64,000 nt of DNA, taken from contig VZRS01002620.1 in the NCBI GenBank assembly GCA_013398055.1, forward strand, positions 4,500 to 68,499, given 5' to 3'. Positions within the stretch are counted from its first letter, which is position 1, and every line of letters begins with the position of its first letter. Of the stretch, positions 12,626 to 25,700 are shown piece after piece. The notes beneath the pieces were generated by a model that saw only the letters and a list, made by a program, of their open reading frames with translations, had not been told where the DNA came from and did no database searches. Both the position numbers and the translations under genes were made by a program. This DNA is from Ifrita kowaldi (Eukaryota; Chordata; Aves; Passeriformes; Cinclosomatidae).

Positions 12626-15600
12626 CTTTGGATTCTCGTTCATTGTAGTCTCATTTTTATTGTGAACTTTTTTTCCAAAGTAGCTGTCATATTCCTTATA
12701 AAGTGACTTGGTTTTGGTGATGGTTATTTTTTTAATTCTGGAGTTTTAAAACACATTCTTGTCTTGTATTGCTGCTTGCTATGTTGATACACTTCTATAT
12801 GAATGTTCATACAGAAAAGAAACCTCACTTTAGTTACTAAATTAATTCTTTTAAATTTAATTTTCATTCTTTTTAATTACAGTTTTAATAGTTCTGAATT
12901 TCTCATGTTGGTATTTGATTTATGTGTTTTCTGGACATGAATGCCTCTTCTGTTCTTTTTTCTTTACTGTGCTGTCTTTAACTAGAATTGCTTATGCAGA
13001 AAGTGAAGGTTAGTTTTGAATATAGCTGAAATACAGATTTAGTTACTTAAATGTGAAGCCTAAATTTGGAAATGGCCTTGGGAGGCTTGACATTTTTTAG
13101 AAAATGAAATTGCTCCTTGGATACTTTCATATGAATTGGGAAGCTATTTTAATGTAAAGGCAGGGAAGGGAACAATATAGAAGAACAGTCACTAGTAGTC
13201 TTGCACCTTTTTCAGAAATGTAGTGCCCTTTTTTTTCAAAGCTGACAGTGGGAACAAAGCACCAGAAGAGTGCATTTATCAGCCAGTTTGCTCCCAGTGA
13301 TGTGGTTTATTCTGACTTGTTAAGGATTGAGTACACAGTATTAAATTTTATTTACATAATTACTTTGAAGTTGGAAGTAGTTAAGAATCTTCCAAGAATA
13401 ATGCAGAAAATTTTCTTTTCTCAAAATACATATCTTGCTTGAGGTGCTTTTGGTTAAAAGTCTGTGATGAGAACTGGCTTTCATCCACCAATTTGAGCCA
13501 ATAAGTTTTGGTGTTTTCCTTTTTTTTTTTTTTTAACGTCATCATTTTAATGGACCAGAGTTTGTTGTTGCATGAAGAAATTATAAGATGGTTTTTGAAC
13601 AGAAATAGAAAAATCAGTCAATGTTAGTTTAACCTTCCCTTAGAACCCTGAAATAAAAAGAATTGGAAAAGCTGTGGAAACCAGATTAAGACACACTTGA
13701 AAGCACAGAATTCACTTACTGCCTTTCTAATTTTAGAGCATTGTGGTGATCAAAACTGTGTGAGATTTCATGAGAAACTGGTAATTAATTGAAGTAGAAA
13801 CTCACTGATGTGCATTAGTTTCAGAAATTCATGTGAAAACTACAATGCAGAAAGAGTATCTCGGTGAACTAAGTGCTGTGAAATTGCTAAGTTTAGAACT
13901 TTTAGGTTAGTTCTAAATTGAAATGACAGCACTTGCAAACCATCAATCTGTTGGACCTTTTGTAAGACAAGATGGTTTCTCAGACAGCCTTGAAACTTGT
14001 AGTCTGTGTTGGTAAGGATTTGCGTCTGCCTGTGGGATGTGGAAAGGAAAAGAGTCGGGGCTTGGCTTAACTGAAACTCTGGACCTCTTCAGCATTGTCA
14101 TTTATGGCCTGTTCTTCTGTGTTTGTCTTTGTTGGTGTTTCAGGTATTTTCCATTTGTTGCTCTTCACTGTGCTAAACAGTAGCGAGAAAATTAAGGACA
14201 AAATATTTCTGTAGTTAGGTTCTGTACTAGATTTTCGGAGGTGGGCTTATGATTCTGGCTTCTTACCTGAAAACCCAGACACCCATGCAATGCTAGTTTA
14301 AATAAAGTTGTTCTTGTAGGTGCAAAGTTGTATAGATTACTTTCAAACATAAGATTTAAAATGAAGTGCCTTTCTTTCCTTATTACACTCATGTTTCAGT
14401 CTAACAACTAAATTATTAAATTCTCTTTAATAATGTCTGTTACCAAGGAGGTCCTGAAAAATGCATACATACTTAGATCCCAGCATTAATACCAGCATAG
14501 GTCTAACACATTTTGATCATATGACAACTTAACTATGTTTCACACTAGAAACTGTCCTTTTAGTGATCAAATGAATTTGTGAAACAGTGAGTGGGTATAC
14601 AGCAGAATATCATAATTTGCTTAAAATTATACTAACTGGTGGATATATGAAATGAGGAGAAGATTCAGACAAAGATAACATTTTCTTCCCCACACCCCTG
14701 TCTCACCCCTCAGACACTAGTGCCAGTTGCACATTAGTATTTTAAATTAGACATAGACATTCTTGCTTATTTTTCTCATACATGTGTAATTTGCTGCCCT
14801 TCATAAGGGAGAAAAACGATGGATATGGTGATTGAATAAAATAAAATTTAGAAGTTCAGATAACTGGCTTCCCGCATTGATCATAATTTTTGTTGACAAC
14901 GCTTCCATTCATGGGCTAGATTTCATGATCTTTTTTCTTCTTAGTAAGAACACTGCCTTAAAATTAATGCTGTTATATAAGTGTGAACACCTCTCCTTGC
15001 TTATTGGGTCCTGGACTGAGAAGAGAGTATGATAGGCTGTGCTATGGATGAGAGATACCCATAGGATATGGATAAGTAGTTTACTTTGCAATGCACTGTG
15101 AAACTGTGCATTGGAAATAAGTTGTAAATTGAACATTCAGCTGCTAGTTATAAAGTAACATCTCCAAAATTAGATGATGTTTTCTTTACGATACCACTTT
15201 CAACTAAATGTATTACATGTGAATGACACAAGTTTCTTTTGCTGTAAAGATAATAACTATAGGATAAATATTTGCATTTTATAAACTGGAAAACAACTTT
15301 CCCTAGGAAAAAAAGGCAGATTGAGGGTTTTTTCTCCTAGATGAAACTTTAAAATTACTGCTATAAAAGTCTTCTGAGATAAATTACAGGTAACAAGTAC
15401 CTTGCACTTTTTTTAGCTTACCTCATGCAGCTGAATCTTTAGCAGATGGTGAGTTTGCTGTGGACTTGATGCAAAGTCAAGAGGTAACACAGAGAACTGT
15501 CCCAGTCAGTGTGTTCTGCAGTGAAAGAAAACAAAGTCCTTATCTCCAGCGGAACACTTCCTGTTGTGTTCTTAGCAGCTCTGTCGTAGTAAATTGTTTA

Positions 15601-18303
15601 TTACTTAAACAAGCCATCTAAGGAGAAGCTGAACTGTGACATTGTATAGTAAAATTCAGTTCTGTGCTGATAGTATCTTTTAAGTTTATTTAATTATGAT
15701 GTACTTCAACTCAATTGGTGTAGCGTGCTATTTGGAGCAATTCATGCTGTGCTTGTCATGTGCAAAAGTCATGTAAGGCTATGTCACACACACGTTTTCC
15801 TCTTCTAATTTTTGAAACAAACTGCTGTATTTTTACTTTGTCTGACCATTTTAGTTTTTTTAATGTAATAATTAAATTGCTTTTTAAAATGTGCTCAGAT
15901 GTTTTAACAGTGCTTGAAAGTAACTTCTGTTTTTCAAATATCTGCCTCTCATGAACTGATTTTCACATAAATGTTTGCAGGCTGCAGAAAGAAAAGAGAA
16001 GGGCTTTTTCATAGTCAGATAAGAGAAACCGAAAGCATGCAGCTGACTTCGGCAAAATGCTTTTTTGTTTCCTGGCTCAGCAACAGAAGGAGTCCGTATG
16101 AAGCTTTCTTAAACTTTCATTAATAATTTCCTTTGTCTTAATGCTGTCTCTGTTATGACAAATACGACTTTAATGTTTGTATTGAATTTTCTGTTTCAGA
16201 GGGATTATGAGAATGCATCTTCCTTGATCAATGTCTGGTCATGCTCTGTCTAGGCTTTGGGAAGAGACTGCCTTTTCATTGTAGATTCCCTCAGAAATCT
16301 GGGGTGGTTTTTTTGGTTTTGTTTATCTTAAATTCTGCTGCCAGCTTCCCTTCATAGCTGAGGTTCCATTTCTAGTGTGATAATAAAACACTAGCACCGT
16401 CTGGGTACAGTAATCTGTTCCTGTCTGCTTGTTAAAATCTGAAAAAGTGACAGTCGTTTTGATAGTTTTGCAAAGCAGGAAATTACAGACTACTACTGCT
16501 TTGTCAAAAACTTCAGTGCCTGCAGCAGGAAGAGCTACTGGGATCCCAAAGAACGTGTTCCAGGACACAAAGTGTTTCTGTTTTAACTTTACTGCTCAGG
16601 AGGAAGCTAACTGAACATTTTTTTTTGTTTTCTTTTTTTTTGATTGTTTTTAGTAATTATAATCATCTTCTGATTTCTTTTTGTATAACTTAGAAATCAT
16701 TTTTTAACATCCCATGGTGCAAACAGACATTATTTTTAAGAATTTGTTGCTAGTATAGTTGTCCAAGGGAAAACCTTCATAAAGTGGAACTTGCCTTTCT
16801 TCTCCTCTTCTGGGTTGTTTATGTGTGATAACACTGACAGATGTGTTTGTTGAATGTCTGCTGGCAGAGACAGCTTCCTTTAGAGTTTTAGCGTAAACTG
16901 TAGTTACAGTTTCTCGTTCTTCTGTCTCCAAAAGGTTACTTGGGTTTTTCTCTCTGCTAGTTTGATTTGAGCAGAACTTTCTCATTGAATAATTAATTGG
17001 ATAATTCTTACTGAAGTTTAAATTTGGTTGTATATAATGGCAGTTCTGGTGTAACAGTTTCTGAACATTGAATCAGTGGAATTTCTTGTATCATTCTTCT
17101 GTAATAATGCTGATAGTGTGGCATGAAGTCAAGGACATGCAATGTCTTCTGCCTAGAGAAGTCAAGATAAACATAGTCAAAGCAAAAAATACGGAAAGCA
17201 AAGTGTGTACTTGTGGACCAGTGGGTTTTCTCAATAAGTCAGGAGGGTATGCGAGCACTCTCCTGTGTTCTGACTTGCCTGCAGGAGCAGATTTGATGAT
17301 TACAACTGTTTTGTACTTGCATCAGGGTTTTAGAAGAAGTGGGAGGCTCAAGCTGTGTGTCTTTATGGTAATTTTTTTAAGTTACTGTATTCCCCAGCCC
17401 ACAGTCTTTCTGATTTATAACAGTGGGCATTTGTTCTCTGACCTACATTTATTCACAAAGGTGGCATATATATTAAAATAAACAGTGGGCATTTACCTCT
17501 AACGTGTATCTTAACAATTTTCTGTACTGCAGTTATTTTCAACATAAGGGGTTTTTTTAGTCTTGTCATGTGGTGAGTCAACACAATTTTTACTTTTTAC
17601 CTGAGGTCAGCTCAGCTTCTTTGTCCTCTTAGGTCATTTCCCATGACATGCCTTCAGTTTCTAGAGTGCAGTCTGCATACAAACCAACAGATGAAAGATA
17701 CAGCAGATAAAAAATAAATTGGACAAATTCATGTGGAGGTATCCTCCTCTAGTTCATCCCTGAAGCCACACATTGGCTGGTGAAAGTGGGGGAGAATCTA
17801 GTGGGAGGAGTTGCTCAGAGATTGTTCTGTGGTTTTACCACAGCACACACAGATAGTTGCAGTTTGACATAGGACTCTGGGCTGGATGGACTTGAGGCTT
17901 GGACTTACAAAGATGCTTCTATGGGGAGATCCTGTGGAGTGACAGGCTGTGCAGCTGGGAGCCTTGTGAATGTACCGGGTCTGCGGTTCTCTGTAAGCTC
18001 TATTCTTATCCTTAGTCATACTGACATGTTTCCTTTCTATCCTGGAAATGTAGCATCTTCTGCCTACAATAAATAAGAAACAAAGAAAGTTTTTACTTTC
18101 AGGGGGTAACCTCTTGAACAGAAAACCGGAAAAAAAAGGTAATATGAATTGCTTTCAATGTTAAGCTTTCTGATACATTTTAATCTCATGTCTGAAGGTC
18201 ATAACCCCTGCTATCTTGCTGGGTTGAAGGAGAACAAATTTCAGCTTTTGGGGACTGTTGTTTCTGCTCTGGCAGCTTTATTTTAATAATAAAACTTTTT
18301 TCA

Positions 18304-18373
18304 TCCTACAGTCTGTAGTGTGTAGTGTGTCCTACATCCTTTAGTCTTTAGTCCTACATCCTGTAGTCTTTAG
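18304..18373. repeat. Short tandem duplication, 22-bp unit
   Basis: Two 22-base units at 18329-18350 and 18351-18372 differ at one position. The related degenerate TGTAGTG repeat just upstream suggests replication slippage. Confidence 0.7.
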
Positions 18374-19809
18374 CGTGGTAAATCCCATTTCTGCATGTGG
18401 GGGATCTTCTCCACTGGAATAAATCTGTATTACAATGCATGTGTGTTGTAAAAGAAGCTTGTTTGTCAGAAATTTAATCCTGTTTTATTTTCCTGGGACA
18501 TTGTTGGAGGACCACATGAATTAGGTTGGAGATCAAACCCAGACCAACAGTTTTCCATCTTCTCTTCTCCAACTTAAAGTTTCAGAATATGTGGTGGTGT
18601 TTTGGTGTTTTGTTCTGAAGTCAGATGAACATCAGTAGGGGTAAATAGAAATGAATAACTGAGGTAGGGAATAGGATCTCTTTAACCTTGTGTCTGCAGA
18701 GATGGTATATGGAACTGCTTCAACAGGTTAGCTACCTGAGACAGGATAGCTTCTGGCCCATTCTTCCTTTAGATTGGTGTAAATAGCTGTTTTTCAGACC
18801 CTAGGTATTTAAATTACCTAATGTGTTTCTAGGCTTGTTACCACATTAGTTCTAATATTTGTACTTGATCTAAGAATTCTAAGAGTATTCTAGCAGCAAA
18901 TTCAAGATTCTGCTTGCATATAAATATTTAAGGTACTCTGCTGTTTGATTATTTTTTTTTTAAATACTCTGTGTTTTTTAATGCTTTTAAAAGCATCTTA
19001 ATCTATAAATCTTAAATGTTTATGTCTGAGGTTGAGATCCATTACCAGATTGACAAAGTACACCCAGCACCTTGCCTCTTCTTTAATTGATACAGAATGA
19101 CAGAGAGAGAAGTAAGAAGAAAGGAAATGTGGGTTTATTCTTTAAGTAGGTTTGCTTTTACATGAATACTCTGAAAAAACATTTTAATTTTTTTTATTTT
19201 CATTCCTCAAATTTTTGAAATCTGCTTGGTAAAGATTTCTGCTTGGTAAAGAAATAAAAACTTGCAGTTTTTACTTTTTCTGTGTTGTCACCTGGAATAA
19301 ACTTTCAGTAACCTCTTGGAACCTCCAATTTACACATGTTCCACGTGACATTCAGTTTGATAACATGCCCTGAAGACTCATTTGAGCTTTTTTTTAAAGA
19401 CTACATTATAATGCTAAGAATACCTTAATATCTCTGTCCCATACTGCTTGTATATAGGAAGGCTTTAGAACTTTGTTGCAGCCTGCTGGAACCTGCTTTA
19501 TGTGGCAGAAAAACGTAGTACTTCTGATTTTTCTGTTTTATGATCTAGTTCAGTTCTGGCCTGTAGAGTAGACTTTGTGTTGAATTTCCCCTCTATTGTA
19601 TGAGTACATGATTAAGTTGGAATATTCAGAATAAAATTGTTGGCTTGGGGTTTTTTTGAGACAACATTCAGCATTGTACTTAGTTGACTTTGTGTTTTCA
19701 AATAAGCTAACTAGGGAAAATGTTACAGCTTGTTTTTATGCATGACAGATTTTAATAGACTAATTACACAGGGTTTTTTTTTAATAGCCTAACAATATTT
19801 CATAGTATA

Positions 19810-19851
19810 TTGAATTTTAGGAAGTTGAATTTTAGGAAGTTGAATTTTAAA
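19810..19851. repeat. Tandem repeat, 15-bp unit
   Basis: The unit TTGAATTTTAGGAAG is present nearly three times in direct tandem; the last copy is partial. Confidence 0.75.
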
Positions 19852-20378
19852 AATTTACCTTGGGAAGCAGTTATTTTGAAGTGATCTGCATAGAAAACAA
19901 AGCTTTCAATTGCGGCTTCAGTTTGAAATCTTATGCTAGCTTTATATGTCATGTCTAAATGTGCCCTGCCTTGAGAAGGGGAGCACAGCAGTCTTTGTGA
20001 GTCTAAATGCACATCACACTGCTGTAACTACATTTTCTCACAAACACTTGAACTGTGTTTAAGTGTGGCACTCAGCAGTAGCATGGACTCCTATCTGTGG
20101 TTTGCATGATCCACCCAGTGCTGAATTTTGTGTGATGCTGGTGGCTGAAAGCATTAGGTGGAAAGTTAAAAACCAGACTGCTCTAAGAGATGAGGGCTGC
20201 AATTGTGTTATATCCCTCTAGAGCAGGTAGATGTGTCCATAAACAAGACCATATTTTCTTACCTTTTGTCATTAAAGTGTTAGTTATGAATTAATTGTAT
20301 GGAAACTATCTGAAATCCAACATTGCTGGGGGGCAGCATAAAAGTGTAATGTATAGGAAGATGCAGGTAATGGATAAA

Positions 20379-20418
20379 ACATACCTGTGCATTAAAGCAC
20401 ATACCTGTGCATTAAAGT
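20379..20418. repeat. Tandem duplication, 20-bp unit
   Basis: Two adjacent 20-base copies (20379-20398 and 20399-20418) are identical except at the last base. The near identity implies a recent duplication. Confidence 0.8.
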
Positions 20419-22735
20419 TTCCTTGTAGGGAGGGATGTATATGATATGCTTGCAGCAGCATACAAAGTTCTTCTGTCTTGCTTGAAAACTTAAAAGAACT
20501 ATGAAAATACTGCCCTGTACATAGAACTTCGTGTAGCAGGCTTTCTGCTTAACATGTGGATTTTTAAAATGGTTTATGTATTGATGGCAACAAAATGGAA
20601 TATGAAATACATCTATTTCATGGTCCTTTCATAAATTAGACACTTATACCAGGGATTGACACAGCAATGCTTTTCCCATACAGCTTTAACTTTCCCTGCA
20701 AAGTTATTTTCTTAATTAATAAGCCACCACCACCCTCACAATAAAAAACAAACCACAAAACCCCAAAAATATTCCAAGTACGGTGCATGTGAAACTGAAA
20801 ATCAAAGTTCTTATACTTCTTTACTTTACAAAAACAAAAGCATGCTGGGACAATCTGAATAAAGCATCTGCTATTTGGGACTGAAGTTTCTTGTGAGCTA
20901 TTTTAAGTAAATTACTGAAATGTGTTCATTTCCACTGCTGCCTGAATCATACTCTCTAGTTCCTAATAAAGATTATTAATCAGCTGGTGGAATAAGACCA
21001 AAATATTTGTAATTTGACTTTTCCTTATTTCAGATTGCTTATTGCAAATTGTTGGTACACCTGGAATGTTGTTTTTTTAGAAAGGTATGCTGAGAACTGT
21101 GGAAAAATCATAGTTGGGATAAGGAAGTACTTTGAGTTGAGGATGTTTTTGAGAGTTGACTTCTGGGCTAAAGGTATCAAGGACCAAATATAAATGAATA
21201 AAACACAGCCACGTGAATTATGCTGTTCTGCAAATCTGCACAGTAAGGGAAGACATCTTAAAAAAAAAAAGGAAAAGAGGTGGATGTTGACATTTGACTT
21301 GATTAGTTTATGTTGTAGAACAGGTACTTCTGAATCATGGACCTGCATACTTCTCCAGGATTAATAGCTTAGTTAACAAATCGAGCAAAAATAAGAAAGG
21401 CAGGGCTTCTCTGTACAAAGGTATAATTTTGAAATAAAGTCTGCAAATAAAGATGTTTGAAAACCAAGCTCTAAATTTATTTTAGAAGGCTTTCTTAATA
21501 AGCCCAAATTTAATTACTTGAAATTCTAATTTCAGTACGGCCTTACTTCTTTTGTGTAATAGTGAAATGTCATCTTCCAGACAGATGTTTGCTTATACAA
21601 GTATCTCAGATATGTTTCATGAGAAGTTTAAGAAAACCCTTGAACTTCTTTGCTTGGGTGTTAGGCCAAGTGATGTTTCAGCCTATCAAAAATGTTGTCA
21701 TTACAGTGCATGAATATTTAGGCATTGTGAACATCATGTGGGAGCATCCCAGCATTCTTCCATATATTGGGAATATTCATGAAAGGATTTTGCTATTATT
21801 ATTTTAGTTTTCTAAATGGAAGTTTAATAATAATGTCTAAATATCAGAGAACTGCTCCATTAAATTACAGAATTAATTTGTAGAGGTCAAACACAACTGT
21901 GGACAGAAGATGGATGTTTGAGGATTGCATTGATGAGCTTACATGAGTAGTCCACAAAAGCCTAGTGTATAGTATTACAGAACAAACACAATGTTTGTCT
22001 TTTGGGCTATGTGGGAGAGCAGTCTAAAAATCTGAAAGCACACTTGTGTGTTAATGATTCTTTTTTTTTCCTTTGAAGCCGTGGACTTCACTGAGTGCTG
22101 CTATCTCAGCTGAAGCAGTGCTTAAGGGTACTGCACAAATGGTTAGTAACTGCTTCCTATCTGTAACTTTCAGGGTCCTTTAGTATGGATGAATTTCATG
22201 GCAATTCTTAATCAGATTTTTCTTGGTTGCTGGTTCATGGCTTGAAGGCTTTTCTTTCATTTCTGCTTTGACTTTATTGTTGAAAAGTTTGGATGGGCAC
22301 AGACTTGGTGCCAGCTACCCGAAAGGTGGTGTGAGTAGTTGTTGGTTTTAAGCGACTAAAGAAAAATACATCTTAAATTGTAACTGATATCTTAACTGGT
22401 CAATAACACAAAGAAAATCATAACTTTTTGTCTTGAATGCTGACAGTCAATTTCTGATAAAGCAAGAAGTTTAATAGGCAGATAGTTACAAAAAAGCATC
22501 TGTCACTACGCATTTTTTGAAGTACTAATTACTGCATTTATGGTGACTGTCAGTATTAAATATTTAAATCAAATCCCAGATAAAGCTAAATTTGAATTTT
22601 AAGTGCATCATTTTAATTCTGCTTCTTAAGTTCCCTTTTTAAGGATATCTAATAGGTGAGAGAAAGATCTTCATAATTGAAAACATGTCTCCTATGCCTG
22701 AAGTATACCTATATCTGTATATTCCTCTGCTCCTT

Positions 22736-22773
22736 GTTTCATGACAAGATAAATAATTATCTTGTCATGAAAC
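22736..22773. repeat. Perfect 17-bp inverted repeat
   Basis: The arms 22736-22752 and 22757-22773 are exact reverse complements around a 4-base loop. Pairing stops immediately outside (22735 against 22774). It could form a cruciform or an RNA hairpin within MAP3K1 intron 1. It is too short and too tightly looped for a normal pre-microRNA. Confidence 0.85.
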
Positions 22774-25700
22774 CCGCTGAAAACATCTTTGGTGCTTGTC
22801 CTATAAATACTGCAGTAGTTTTCTCAATGAGAAAGTAAATGAGCTCTTTCGTAATCTTACTTATTTTGTAGCTTCAGCAATGTGAGGCTGCTTCTTCAAA
22901 GACAAGGGTTATTTTTTCTTTTATGCGTGTGGGTTAGGATAAATGAAGAAGTTTTTTTTAAAGTCACTTTAATGTGATACCTATTCATGGTAATAAAGCA
23001 AGCAGTGAGTACTGCTGTTAGTATTTCTGAAATAAGTGTTTTGGAGATTTTTCTGTTAAATTGTTTAATGTTTTATAGTTGTTTCGACTCCTTTGTATGC
23101 CCATAAGACTTGTGTTCCATTATTGCCTGTGCTTATTTCTAAGTTTCACGTTCTTTGTAAGTTTTTTTCCTCCTTTTCTGATTCTTTTGGATTAATTTAA
23201 AAAAAATGGTAAATGTAGCTACTCTGATTTTATTTAACAATAGTGTAACAAAGTTTAAGTTATTATTGTAACTCCTTACCAGCAAAACCCCATGCAGTTA
23301 CCTTTGGGAGAAGATCTGAGAATGTAGTAATGGACAGTAATTACTCTTACTCAGTTGTGCTGCTGATTGAGGAGGACAGTAAAATACTAACTATCCAGTT
23401 CTGGAAAGGCTTCCTCCCTTCCTCTTCGAAAGGGTTTGTAACAGCAATAGGAAATTGTTCAGCATTCTGCCAATACGTACAGGTGACATGATCTAGTGTT
23501 TGTTACTTGTTTTAAAATGTTACTGTTTATGTTCAATATATTTTGTGGTCCCAAAGTCCTGTATGAGGTTAGAGACAGATTTGTTCCAACTACCTTGTAA
23601 GTACATATAACCAGCATGTTTGAATAATGCGGTAGTGCGAGATGAGTTAAGTGTCAGTGTAGATTTGGGGTTGTTCCACAGTGTGGTTTATTTTTTCCAA
23701 TAGGACATATTTTTTAATCTTTTTGTACTGCCTTATGTATAGAGTGGCTTTCAGTGTGCAAAGTGGTGGTGTAGTCAGTACAGTGATGGTATTTTAAGAA
23801 TTTTTGATAAACAATCACTCCACACAATCCTGGAGGAAAGATAGTATTTCTTAGAGCTGGCAAGCATGGGAACACTAAAAAGTGCTCGAATCAAAAATTG
23901 CCAAAGTAAATGCAAGAAATTACAAGTAGCCAAAGCATTTTCTGGTGGACTGCTGAAAGGCAAAAGTGAAGGCACCACCTGCAGCTTCCCCCACAACATT
24001 TTGAATTCACATTAAGTAAATGCTATCTGGTGACTTTTTGCAGGAAGTGCAATTTGCCTTTTTTTTTTCTTCCCGTACTTTACTACTTTTTCTGTAATAA
24101 CTACCGAAGCCATGGGTTTAGAGAACTCAGGACAGTGGTCAGAGTGGGATGCAGGGAGTCGGTGTGTACATTCTGAGCACTGGTTTTAATAAGCAGAGAG
24201 ATGACAGTTCTTAGTGGCCCACAAAATCTGTGGCAGGTTGGCGATAGTCTGCTGGCAGTGCTAACTGAAATCTGGACATAACTAAGGCATCTTTATTCAC
24301 CACTAGCATCTCTTTAAGACTTAGCACTTCATGTCAAATACTTCTACTCTTTCATGAACCTGGATTTAGAAAGACCACATACATGTCACTAGATTAAAAA
24401 TGAATTAATTTTGCTAGTTTCATTTTTAAGAGTGTTTCACAGATAGGAAAACTGATACCAGCTGACCTAATAGCTCTTACTCTTACATCATCCCTCAAGT
24501 ACTGTATAAAGCTTCATACTGCTTCTAATTTCTTTTGCATGGTATGTCTTAATAAAATCAGACTATTCCTTTTCATATACTAACATGTTCTGCGTAAGTG
24601 CAGTATCTGTCTATATAATTTCATTCTGATGCATCTTTCTAGAGCTATGTAATGTTACTTTTCTCTTATTATGGAGGGGTGCCCATGCTTTATGATGCTG
24701 TTATTCGCAGTTGCTTGTGCACAGTAGAATGTATTGTGCCTAGGAGCCTGGGATGAAATGGTTAATCTGAAAACTTGAATGCAAAGGCCTTCTGATCAAA
24801 TTTGGTTCACATGGAACAGTGTCTTTCCTCAAGTCACTGGTGACAAGCTGGAATTCTCATAAAGTAATGCTTCCTTTGTGTTATGCTTTCACACTGCTAT
24901 GTGAATATGTCTGCAATTTATAAGTCAATTTTTAAGCAAACACTGAAGATACCCACTTTCCTTTACCCAGACCTGTATCATACGGAAATGAGCTCACTGC
25001 ATTTTTACTCTGACAGTATGTAATTTGTAATTAGTATCAAGAATTACATTTTGTGAGGAGCGTGCATTACTATAAATTAAAAACTTAAATACATTGTTGT
25101 AAGTGTGATGTGAAAGCAGCAAAGTTTTGAAATAAAATCTCAGGAATCCACTGAAGATGATAAGAAAAAATGGTATATTTTTAAGGAGTATACTTGCTGT
25201 CCTGTATTGGCTTTCTTGTTTCCTTTTCAGACCTATTTGGTTATTTTGGAAAAATATTTTTTATTGCTTGCTAACTGCACAGTTTGGTTTTTTAAAATTT
25301 TTTTTAATTGTCTCACTAAACACTTTCTTCCTTATCTGGTAAGATTCCTGCACTTACTTTCTCTTTATTCTGTAGGTTTTTAAGAAGACAAAACAGGAGT
25401 TACTGAGGCTGTATCATTTTTAGCCATATGCTCACAGAAGTTTTGAATGCCTTTTCCTGTAATTTTTTTTTTGTCACGGTAGCTTGTTGTCGTCTTAAAA
25501 AAATAAACATTTGCAATAGTAGCTGCCGTTGTTAAAGTGGGTGTAGTTACTGTATGGTTGACCTGTGGTTAGATTAGCTGACAGATACCACCGAAAGATC
25601 TCCGCCTTTGAAAGGAGACAGCTCTGTTCAGCACAGAGCACTCTGTACCTGCAAAGGCACTACATGTGTGAGCATTAAGGAACTGCAGAACCTAAATCTG

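Noticed and set aside
17419..17494. Direct repeat AACAGTGGGCATTT at 17419 and 17481
   Set aside because: It could be a target-site duplication around a 48-base insert, but the insert has no element features and the match is short.
17860..17925. Possible very old CR1-like 3' end (GGGCTGGATGGAC block)
   Set aside because: Only a short, diverged match to the terminal block of ancient CR1 families. Without a repeat-library alignment it cannot be told from chance.
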